Shown here: positions 54,945 through 64,000 of the stretch, piece after piece
Layout of the letters: each line of letters begins with the position of its first letter
Numbering within the stretch: the first letter of the stretch is position 1
NCBI GenBank assembly: GCA_963082975.1
Contig: OY720347.1
Coordinates: 14,924,225 to 14,988,224, forward strand
Source of the DNA: Labia minor
Lineage: Eukaryota; Arthropoda; Insecta; Dermaptera; Spongiphoridae
DNA: 64,000 nucleotides
Direction of reading: 5' to 3'
Made by a program: the position numbers and the translations under genes
The notes under the pieces: generated by a model
Database searches by the model: none
What the model was told of the DNA's origin: nothing
Seen by the model: only the letters and a program-made list of their open reading frames with translations

Positions 54945-55247
54945 AACCTCTGACTCTCTCTCTCTCTCTCTTTTGTACGTCCTACCTAAGGACAACGCCT
55001 ATCAAGTCGGTTATATCAATGTGGTTTCCTATGATCAGTAGAACGAGTCCTCTCAACCTTTACCTTGATTTTTTTGATCAGAGGCGCTACTTTTTATCAA
55101 GTAGCTTCCCAATGTTGATCCCGGAGACTGGGTTGACTCCGTCCCATAGACCCCAGCTAGGAGCATTCCCTTGCCAGGCCCGAAACTTGAACCCGGGACC
55201 ACGAAAATGTGAGTCTACGACGCTAGCCATCACACCCTGTGACGCCT
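54945..55247 (-). mobile_element. SINE family S2, near full-length copy
   Basis: On -, the head has GGGTGTGATGGCTAGCGTCG (A-box like) and GGTCCCGGGTTCAAGTTTCG (B box), followed by GGCCTGGCAAGGG, the linker with CCCAGTCTCCGGGATC, and the S2 body, ending GTCAGAGGTTTTA. A CT-repeat at 54952-54971 interrupts the 3' part. Confidence 0.75.
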
Positions 55248-56734
55248 TTTTTCTACATATTTCATATGGACTTAATTTTTTAATTTTATTCTTTGTTTTT
55301 TTTATTATTTATACTCAAAAATAAATTTAGTTTATCTTTATTTATTATTTTTTTTAACTTTTAACTTTTTTCTAATCCCACCATTCAGATGTTTTATTAT
55401 CTTTAAATACGATAGTTACCGTAACTATGAATTATTCGATAGATTTGACAGATCTTTTGTCTGCTGCAACAGTTTGTTCATATTTTTTTGCAACTTTTTT
55501 TGACTTGAATTCTTTTCTCTCATTACTATAACTTAAATATTACAAATATTTTTTCCTTTATAATAACAATTAAATAAAAATACTTGAACTTCATATTTCT
55601 AAAAATATCTACTCACTATACACCAAATCAAATTAAAATTGTAATTTTAAAACATATTCATTTTATAAAAGTTTCGATTATTTTTGAATAGACACAGGCA
55701 ATCATTTAAACATTTCAAATTTAGTTTTATATAAAAAAAATTTTAAATATAGTAATAAAACAATATATTTTTCAAATTTATACTTTTTGTTTTTTATAAA
55801 AATATTTGTTAAACAGTACAATAAAGTATATACTAGAATTTATAATTTTTTTTTTGCCAACTTAAATAATAAAAAATAAAACCAACCATCTCTCTAATTT
55901 AGATGTGCAAAAATTATTTATATGTATATAAGTTAGAGTCAAGTTTAAAGTAAAAGAGATGAGAACTTAATGAGACAAGTCTTTATTAATTACACCCGCC
56001 GCTCTTTTCTCATTTAAAATAGTAATAAAAATAAAACTAAAGTAAATAAATTAATGAAAAAAACTTTAAAAATTATTCTAGAATAGTAATTTTCAATGAA
56101 TTCTCTTTTTTATTTTAAATTTATTTAAAATTAAAAATATGTTCTTTATAGAATGAATTTGCTAGATTTTCCAACCTCTTAATAAACTGTGAAGATTTTT
56201 AATTAAAAAATCTCATTCCAATTCTGGAACGGTAATAATGAACAAGAGATTTTATTATTTTTTTTTTGTTTTTAAGGAAGCAAAGCCATTTAAAAGTACA
56301 AATTCTTTAGTAATTTCTATTCTTTTTATTTCATATTTTAATTTATATTTTGACACTATAAACTTTTAAATAGATCTATTTCTTTCTCTCCCTATCTCTT
56401 TATCTTTTTTTTTTTGCTTTTTCTTTATATATACCTTGATCCTATATAAATATGTATTAAAATTAGACGGTAGAATTATTTGTCTGTTTTTTTTTTTGTA
56501 CATTGCTTAATTAGAAAGTTGTTGGCATCAGTTGAAGGGAGACTTTGTGTTGTTGCATAGCGAGACAAAAATACTTTTTTTTTTACTTTATAACCCCCAA
56601 TTGTTTGGGGAGTCAAAAGAAAAGTTAATCAACTATGAAGTATAAACTTGAAATGGAAAATTATAATGACGCAACGAAGTGTTGCATCTTAATGAATATT
56701 ATAATTTTTTTTCATTATTTTATTTTATTTTTTT
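55248..56734. other. AT-rich intergenic stretch
   Basis: No gene recognised. Homopolymer and AT-rich sequence throughout. Confidence 0.4.
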
Positions 56735-57620
56735 ACCGACCGACGATAGTAAGGGAGGTATTGTTTTCACACCAATTTTCACATGTGGAGATTTTAACAT
56801 ATCTCCACGAATCATGCATTTTGTTAACAGAAAAAGGTATTTTAGCATGATGTCTGACCGTCCGTCAGTCCGTCTGTCCGTCCGTTCGTATAGATGTGTA
56901 CAGCTTGAACGGCTCAACGGATTTTGATAAAATTTGGTATATTTACTTAATACTGTATGATGAATTGATCAACTTTTGGTGTATATCCGAAAACCGGAAG
57001 TGGTAGTATTTCCGATCGACGATAGGAAGGGAAGGGTTATTTTCACACCAAATTTCACATGGGGAGATTTTTTAGATATCTTCTCGAATCATGCACTTTG
57101 TATTGGTTTTATCCTCGGGAAAAAACATCTTTTAGTTTTTTCTTAATTTAAAATTACATGACGTCACCCAGCCCTTCATAACAGCCAGCGCCTCCTTATT
57201 TATTATAAATAAAATAATATTAAAAATATTTAAGTTATATCCATATCTGTTTTTTATTGCATTACATACATTTAAATTATTTGAAATTGTTTCAGAACGT
57301 TTAGAAAAATTTATCCTTATTTAATATAGGAAAATTAAATGACGTCATCAATTTGGGCATTCTTCACACCTACACGGGGCCTCTGCCTTCTGTATCCTTT
57401 ATTTGGTTGGAAGTTTATTTTTGCAGTTATGCAATCATCGAACATCACATGCTAAAAATGATGAAATGAGCATTTAAGCTCCTGCGAACCCGTCGCATGC
57501 TCGGTAATGCATTAAATATCTATCTCTCTGATTACTTCATTTGAGATAAAAATTCAATGTAACTAAAGGTAGCTGGAAATTAATTTATTTCGGTTCTGTG
57601 CCTGGCCACAGGGCAACTTA
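56735..57620 (+). mobile_element. Helentron-like element HB, longest copy
   Basis: Starts ACCGACCGACGATAGTAAGG after a T run and ends with a hairpin (CTGTGCCTGGCCACAG), GGCAACTTA and a T run. The 5' part is doubled: a second CGATCGACGATAGGAAGGG start occurs at ~57012. A TCCG/TCTG microsatellite is at 56850-56885, and TGACGTCA occurs at ~57161 and ~57342. A degenerate Helitron 3' end in reverse orientation is embedded at 57357-57415. Noncoding; the open frames at 56635-56927 are within the element. Confidence 0.65.
57357..57415 (-). mobile_element. Degenerate Helitron 3'-end fragment
   Basis: TTCTTCACACCTACACGGGG and TTTATTTGGTTGGAAGTT match the reverse complement of the H1/H2 3' region, with the terminal CTAG and hairpin lost. 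Confidence 0.45.
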
Positions 57621-58602
57621 TTTTTTTTAGAAAATATGGTTTGTTTACTACTAGTTAAAATTATAATACTTTATAATAATAAATCATTTATTTACTTTAT
57701 GTTAAATAATTATTATTTAAATCATTTAAAAAAATAGATTGTATTTAAATAAAGTATTTATAAAACCTTGAAATGTATTTATTTATTTTTTATTAAGCTA
57801 ATCATTAAGTAATCTTTCTTTTTTTTATTATCCAATTTCATTCAGGTGTTGGTATTTGTTGTTGTAGTTAACTTTCCAAGCAATGCAATATCCCCCTCCT
57901 TCTAAAGAATTGTATTGTTTTTCTTCCATAATTCCCAGTTATTCGACTAGAGGAGATTAAGGTCGCGATTCAAAGCTTGCCTTCCCTTTATTCGGTGAAA
58001 TCTGAGATTTCGACCACCTTACCTCCTTCTCATAAACAACAGGCAACCTTTTTGCTTTCCCAGCTAAAACTTAGAACACCCCCATTCCATTCCTTTACTT
58101 ATAATAAATTAAAACAGTGATAAAATACGTTAGCTTTTGATGTCTTTTAAATGAAACTTTAATAAAAACGTTATTTCACATTTTCATTATAACTCAAGAA
58201 TGTTTCATTCTCCACTCCAATGAAATTCAATAGGAAATTACAAATACTTTATAAAATAAATTTTTTGAAAATGTTATTTGACAAGGATGAGAAAAATATT
58301 TATATTAAGGGAATAAATCTACACACAATTAGAGTACTATAATTAATTTATATAGTTATTTAATTTTAGAAAATATTTATCCAAGAATTTACGGGAAATT
58401 TTTTTTATTAAGGGAAATATTAACATTCCTTTGATTTATTGTACTTGTTGCTATATAAAATCGATAGTAAACATAAAGGTACTCAACTTTATGTAATCAA
58501 AACCAGGGCCTTTGAACTTTTTTTCAATAAAATTTCAAATTCAAGGCTTTGAGACTTTTTACATATGGAGAGAACAATTTTTACAATCTATATTTATAAA
58601 AA
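57621..58602. other. Intergenic, no gene recognised
   Basis: AT-rich with a mixed-composition part at 57840-58090. No coding or repeat signal I can support. Confidence 0.4.
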
Positions 58603-59206
58603 TAAGCTGGAGTGTCTCCACTCGACTATCACGCAATTTGAATTAGATTAATTAACATATATGATATTTAAATTAAATTTAATAAATTATAAATTAATAA
58701 ATAATATTTATTAAAACAGCGCGTGTTTGGCAGTCAGTTGTTGATGACACCACGTCACTTGGTGTCGCGTGATTGGCAGTCAACGTGTTAAAAAATTAAT
58801 TCCGGTACTTTCAGGGATTCAATCAAGCTGAAATTCTATATATAGCAGTTTTATACAATTTTTAATCATGTAAAAAACTATGAAACATATATCTTTATTT
58901 TTACGGTCACTTTAGAGGAAAAAAAATCAAAACGTTGTAAGTAATGGCCCTCTTCCGGTTGAAATACATTTCTCAAAAGTTGATAGAAATCTATGAATTT
59001 TGAATAATGCCCGTATACCAAATTTTATTATTCTAGCTCAAACCTTTTTTGCGTAATCTTGTATACATACACACACACACACACAGGCAGTTTTCTCAAC
59101 CTTAGTGAAAATGACTCTGGGACCTTCAAAACATAAAAATACATCAAAATCTCGACATCGAAATTTTTCGTGATCGCAATACTATTATATCTCTGGCGAG
59201 ATTGTA
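58603..59206 (-). mobile_element. Helentron-like element HA, full-length copy
   Basis: About 604 bp. On +, TAAGCTGGAGTGTCTCCACT start and CTCTGGCGAGATTGTA end, CA microsatellite at 59070-59085. The GC-richer block differs from other copies (CACGTCACTTGGTGTCGCGT), so it may belong to a subfamily shared with 8450-9046. Confidence 0.75.
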
Positions 59207-59479
59207 ATGAATCTCTATATCACCTGATCACTCTTTAACTTGAAAACAACGAGGATTTTGATAAAAAATTTTTATGTATCTGAAGGTTCTCCGAAATTGA
59301 ATTAATTAGCAATTATTTGGATATAATGACGTAACCCTTAAATTTTTGTCTTCGAATTTTTTCTAAAAAAAAAAATATACAAAAATTTCAATCAATTTTA
59401 ATACATAATCATAATAGGTGCATATTGAAGAATTACGTGATCTTTTGCAGTCGTGGATATAGTATGTGTTTTATAATCG
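59207..59479. other. AT-rich intergenic stretch
   Basis: Nothing identified. Confidence 0.4.
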
Positions 59480-60165
59480 AAAATGTTGTCAGGCCATCTA
59501 TCTATCTATCTATCTCTGTGGATCTATGGAACTCGAAAGTTGTTGGCCGCAGCAACCAGACTTCTCAGTCTCCCTATCAGTGTCCCTATTCTGAGCCACA
59601 ACCCTCCAATCCCAACCTCTCCCATTTCTCTCACGTCCCTTCCTACATTATCCACCCACCGCGTCCTTGGTCTTCCAAGCGGGCGTTTCCCACTCGGTCT
59701 CCCCCCCCTCCAATATATTTTTCGCCATTCTTTCCTCCCCCATTCTAGCCACATGTCCTGCCCATCGCAGCCTTCTCGATTTTATAATTCTATGTCTGGA
59801 GATACATAGAGGTCATGCAATTCCTCGTTAAGCAGTCTCCGCCATTCCCCGGTGACCTCATCTTTCTTTGGCCCATAAGTGTGCTTCGTAGAATCCTATT
59901 CTCAATTACTCTAAATCTATTCGCGTCTCCTAAGATAATAGACCATGCCTCACACTCATATAATACAACCGGTAAAATAATTGTTTTATATATTTTAATT
60001 TTTGTCCCCTTTGATAATAATTTTGACGCGATAAGCCCCTTTACGGCATGATAACAGGCGCTTCCCGATTGTAACGTCGCTTTAAACTCTTCTCGAATAC
60101 TATTATCTTTCGTTATTACAGAACCTAAGTATTTAAATTTTTCTACATTTTCATGTCAGCTCATC
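59480..60165 (-). pseudogene. Non-LTR reverse transcriptase C-terminal fragment
   Basis: Read on -, from 60165: VEKFKYLGSVITKDNSIREE, CYHAVKGLIASKLL, IKIYKTIILPVVLYECEAWS and IENRILRSTLMGQRKMR, which is the RT thumb and post-RT region of arthropod non-LTR elements. After frame changes, GKRPLGRPRTRWVDNVGRDV and REMG lead into VAAANNFRVP. This is the same segment carried by Helitrons H1 and H2 but with fewer breaks. It has no Helitron termini here, so it may represent the donor element family. Inactive. Confidence 0.8.
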
Positions 60166-62640
60166 ATGCCATCAAAAGAATCTTATATATATAATTTGGT
60201 TATAAATCAGATTTACCGTTTGACCGTAATTTTGTTCACAATATTTGTAACACACACACACACACACATATATGATCTGTCAAAAACCACATACCGCGAT
60301 AGCCAATCTGGATTACAATACTTTTATTCTCAAAAAACTTAAAAAATTTTTCTTCAATTGAAAAGTAAAAAAATAAAAATAAAATATAGTTAATTTTTTT
60401 TAATTATGAAATGTATTTGAATTTCTATAAATTTTTGATACTTTTGTTTTTAAAAAAAGAAGAAAAATAAAATCGATATTATATTTTGTTTTATTTTCAA
60501 TTTTAAAAATTTTATTTTAAATAATCTTTAATTAATATATATTTATTTTTATTTTTTAATCGAAAATACATGTGAACAAAGGTATATCACATTTATTATT
60601 TCCTGGCATTCTTATATCTTATATGTTATAAATACTATATAAATATATTAATTTATTTATACTTTTATAATTTAATATAAATGTATTTATTTTAATAAAT
60701 ATAATGCTTTTGAAATGTAATAAATATTTATTAACTGTGTTATATTTCATATCGTTTGAGTTTAGTTGAATTAAATTATATCAGTAATTGAATATGAAAA
60801 AGTTAAAATAAAACTTATTTTATTTAAAAATGGAACCGAACTGTGCGGGTTGCATAATGCAAGGAGCTCCTGTACTTACTGACAAGTGACTTGTGAATGA
60901 ATGGGTGGAGGGAGTCAGGTGACCTTCGACATGGTAAGAAGCATTCTGTCAAATAAATATTGGTAAGTTGATTTTATATATATAATAATAATATTATATT
61001 CTGACAATCCATGTGTTTATACATACAATCAATTGTTTTTATAATTCGGACACCTTCCACTCACAAACAAAGATTATTATAAAAGACTTAAAATAATTAT
61101 TGATATGTGTGATAAGTGAATGAGAATTTTAAATAAGAAAATTAATGTATATAATCAATATAATATTATATTTTCTTAAAAAGTTATTATAATTTTACAA
61201 TTATCTTGATATTTAACTCAAATGATTTTAAATCAACTCTCATCATTCAATTAATCTAACTTATTACAAAATTTTCATTAGAATTCTTTTAATATATCTC
61301 TCCGTATATATATATATATATATATATATATGATATAGGTACTTCATTACTTGAATTTCAAAGTAATTATTCACTTAAGTACACCTCAGGTTGGTTGTTT
61401 AATTAAGTAAATCTGTAATTCTCTTCTCTTATAAATTACTTCGATTTCGATATCCACGCGTTGTCGGTTTCGATCTCCCGCAGAATCTCCGTAGAAGTGT
61501 CACTAAGAGATAACGCAAGCGTTTGGCTAATTATCAAACTTAATTGAAATTTTCAGTATAGCTTCCTTGAGTTTCCCTTTGCCTCCCTCTCCCCCTCTCC
61601 CCTCCCCTCCCTTCAGACTCTCTTTCTCTATCTATTCTTCCTTCCTTTCAAATTTATTTGTCACCCTTCTCTGATCTTCCTCCACCTTCCGAAAACATAA
61701 CAGAGTGTATGTTTAATTAGTGACACAAATGATGTACAAAAATATTGGCATCATTATTTTGACTTTTAAATCAGCCATTTCTCATTTTCCCCTTGCATAC
61801 TCACCAATTTTATCATCACCCCTTTTATATAAACCCCAATGAAACCTGGAGAAGAAATATAGAATTTTAATTCACTTATCTCCTATTTTTCACGCTCGAA
61901 TACTTAGATTCATTTTCTTAAGTTCATTTTATATTTGCAATAAATAAGCCTCCTCTTTATAAGTATTATAAATTTGTGAATCTCTAATATCCGTTTATCA
62001 TTTAACGGCAAATTCCTTTTGGAGATTACAAATACCCAAACTAATCACTGATAATATTCAGATATTTTAATTAAATTTTAATGAATGGAATATTTACTTG
62101 TGGGGTCATAATCAATACAATAAATATGTTTTTGCATTTATGAATAAAAAGATAGGAAAAAATTATAGAAATAGAAATATAATTTTTATTCTATTAAACA
62201 CTTTCAATTAAAAATTAGCTCATTTAATTAGGATATTTAATTTTTTTTAAAAAAGTAATGAATATATTTTACAATTTTATAAAGACAAAATTTTATTTTA
62301 ATATTATTAAAATAATAATGTATTTATAAATAAGGTATTTGTAATTATTTATTAAAAATTATTAATCATTTTGAAAATAGTTTATTCCTTTATTTTAACT
62401 CTTTATTACTCTTGTTATTTGATTAATTTCAACAAATTAAATATAAACAGTACAATAAATTAATAAAAATGTGTACATTTTATGATTATTATTAATTATT
62501 AAATTTATATTATAGATATTTACTTGGATTGTTCATACATCCATAATTTTGATTAATACTAGACTAGGATTCTTTTTAGAAAATAAAGTATATACATAGG
62601 TATAGTACATAAATTTATTATAAATATTTTTTTTTTTTGT
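60166..62640. other. AT-rich intergenic stretch, no gene recognised
   Basis: A CA repeat at 60251-60268 and TA repeats at 61305-61330. A mixed-composition patch at 60830-60970 has a 20-codon open frame and donor-like GTAAG words, but nothing recognisable. A C/T-rich patch lies at 61560-61690. Confidence 0.4.
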
Positions 62641-62895
62641 ATTTGGGAGTTTGGTTATCATCATGATTAGGATAGCCTTAGAAGTTGCTCAGCCTTGATG
62701 ATTTTTCTAGGGAATGTTAATGCGGTGGTTTCCCGTTGCCTTCTGCATGTATAGAACCAGGAACTGAAAGTTCCTGGAGCCAGAGGCAGCTGATGTTAAA
62801 TTGAATTTATTAGAAAAATTTATTCTTAGGTAGAATCGAACGCCGACTTCTTGTGTGGAAAATTGCCACGCTACACGCTGCCTCCTTATAAATAA
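62641..62895 (-). mobile_element. SINE related to family S1, degraded
   Basis: Read on -, GGAGGCAGCGTGTAGCGTGG and GTCGGCGTTCGATTCTACC correspond to the A-box and B-box regions of S1 (40722-40199). TTCAATTTAACATCAGCTGC and a CCAGGAACTTTCAGTTCCTGG palindrome follow. The body then diverges from S1 (AGGCAACGGGAAACCACC). No GAA tail was found. Confidence 0.6.
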
Positions 62896-63383
62896 TAGGT
62901 TATCAAATATCTCCCTTCCGCTTTTTTGCTCTTTATTCAATGCTTTATAAAAAGTGTTACAGTGATCGGATTTAGTTCAAATATGCGCCATTTTGTTCGA
63001 TAATCTGTTTCCATCTAGACGGCAACTTCATAATACCCCCCTCGTAGAAACCCCCCTCCTTATTTGCTAAGAACTCGGACAGCCACTTTTCACAAGCCTT
63101 TTTTGAGTCTAACTTTACACCACCAAGGGCTCACGCAACGTTTCTCTAGCGGATTTGCCTTTAACGAAGGGAAACTTTAAAATAACGCGAATTTCGGCTT
63201 TAGTGAACTCTATGTTTACTCGTCTATAACTGTTGAACGCAATATCCAAACTAATCATGCATAGCGTCGTTTTGTAGGTTATGTCAAGACCTTTCAAATG
63301 ATGTATAGTATTACCAGATACGAGCTCTGTAGCGCTTTATACATAGCCGCGAAAAAGGCGGAAGGGAGATATTTGACAACCTA
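62896..63383 (-). mobile_element. Internally deleted mariner-type element (third family)
   Basis: Inverted repeats TAGGTTATCAAATATCTCCC (left) and its near-complement at 63351-63383, with TA at both edges. Read on -, an N-terminal transposase piece (IEFTKAEIRVILKFPFVKGK) opens the element. The C-terminal piece follows directly: CEKWLSEFLANKEGG, then IMKLPSRWKQIIEQNGAYLN and a stop, the standard NG.Y ending of mariner transposases. The catalytic core is deleted. The 60-codon open frame at 63297-63115 on - is the N-terminal piece. Confidence 0.85.
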
Positions 63384-64000
63384 TTATTATATTCTACCAT
63401 TTTATAATAATCAGAAATAAATGGTAACAATATGATTGAAAAGTAAATTTTTTATATTTCATGATGATTTTTCTCCAAATTCCAATTATAATTATTGTAT
63501 TTTATAGTTGCTATATGTCAAAAATGCAAATATATAATTGCAATATGAATTCGTGGTACGTAATAATAATATTTAAGTAATATGGATAATTTCAGTTTCC
63601 TGATATCTGTCAAATAATTTGAGAATTTCTCTAAAGATTGATATTTTTATTTTTAACAAAATTAATAATAATTCAAAGAAATTAGTAAGAACGAGGTTTA
63701 CAGGAAATTTGATACTAGAGAACGTTCTAGATTAAAAGCCAAGTGCAATTTCAGCAAGCTTCTTGCGATCCCCAACTTAATGATAGCCAAATTTGATGTG
63801 TCAAAGAATTTTAACTAAAAAGTTAAGTAAACCAATTAAACATCAAGTAGTAATAGGAGTAGTATTTGTACACCAAGTTACAAGGTAATATCCCCAGGGT
63901 ACGTACTTAGCGTCGCTCCTCTGAACTGAACTTTTAATACTGAAATAGAGAAAATGAGCTTGCTGACAAGTTTATTTTTCACACGCTCTATTCTATTACG
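63384..64000. other. Intergenic to window end, no gene recognised
   Basis: AT-rich with a more balanced segment after 63680. No exon or repeat identified. Confidence 0.4.

Noticed and set aside
59524..59754. Intact small gene on - with GKRPLGRPRTRWVDN
   Set aside because: Part of a larger, frame-broken non-LTR reverse transcriptase fragment (60165-59480), not an independent gene.
60838..60899. Possible LIM-domain exon start (MEPNCAGC)
   Set aside because: Only about 20 codons open before a stop, and the following residues do not match a LIM zinc finger.

Overview
The window is very AT-rich eukaryotic DNA with short introns (about 50 to 900 bp, several of them enlarged by transposons). Mariner, hAT, Helitron, non-LTR and tRNA-SINE relics are dense. 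The protein matches and transposon mix fit an arthropod-like invertebrate. I cannot name the species, and nothing bacterial is visible.

Only two host genes can be supported. (1) eIF4G, the translation-initiation scaffold, on + from about 35.38 to 46.83 kb. I can place about 22 exons whose splice phases agree at nearly every junction: an N-terminal low-complexity region, a conserved block ahead of the 4E site, the eIF4E-binding YxxxxLL motif, MIF4G, MA3 and the last ~50 residues of the W2 domain. Most of W2 is absent. (2) An SLC2A/GLUT-type facilitative sugar transporter on -, seen as three exons at 32034-31809, 31729-31596 and 28186-27999. The exon expected between the last two is missing, and so are the 5' and 3' ends. 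Between the two genes lies a broken Ty3/gypsy retrotransposon (32.3-35.2 kb). The genes point away from each other and both lack visible first exons here.

Everything else is mobile-element debris. 0-3 kb: two internally deleted mariners and a Helentron-like element. 4.5-11.2 kb: Helentron-like elements and Helitrons H1 and H2. 11.2-24 kb: AT-rich DNA with hAT MITEs, microsatellites and a few GC-richer islands. 24.4-27.8 kb: a composite Helitron. 28-31.6 kb: inverted SINEs and inverted H2 Helitrons inside the transporter intron. 36.4-38.4 kb: a near-perfect ~1.95-kb palindrome with hAT-like ends in an eIF4G intron. 40.2-40.7 kb: a tRNA-derived SINE in another eIF4G intron. 47.5-48.0 kb: a LINE-tailed retroposon with a 17-bp target duplication. 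49.5-52.9 kb: a second copy of the composite Helitron with its inner element reversed. 53-64 kb: SINE, Helentron-like, non-LTR and mariner remnants.

The observations most worth following are: the composite Helitron that appears to have moved as one unit and then received independent insertions 5 bp apart; the capture of reverse-transcriptase sequence by Helitrons; the hAT palindrome whose terminal repeat seems to supply a splice donor of eIF4G; and the loss of internal coding segments from both host genes.
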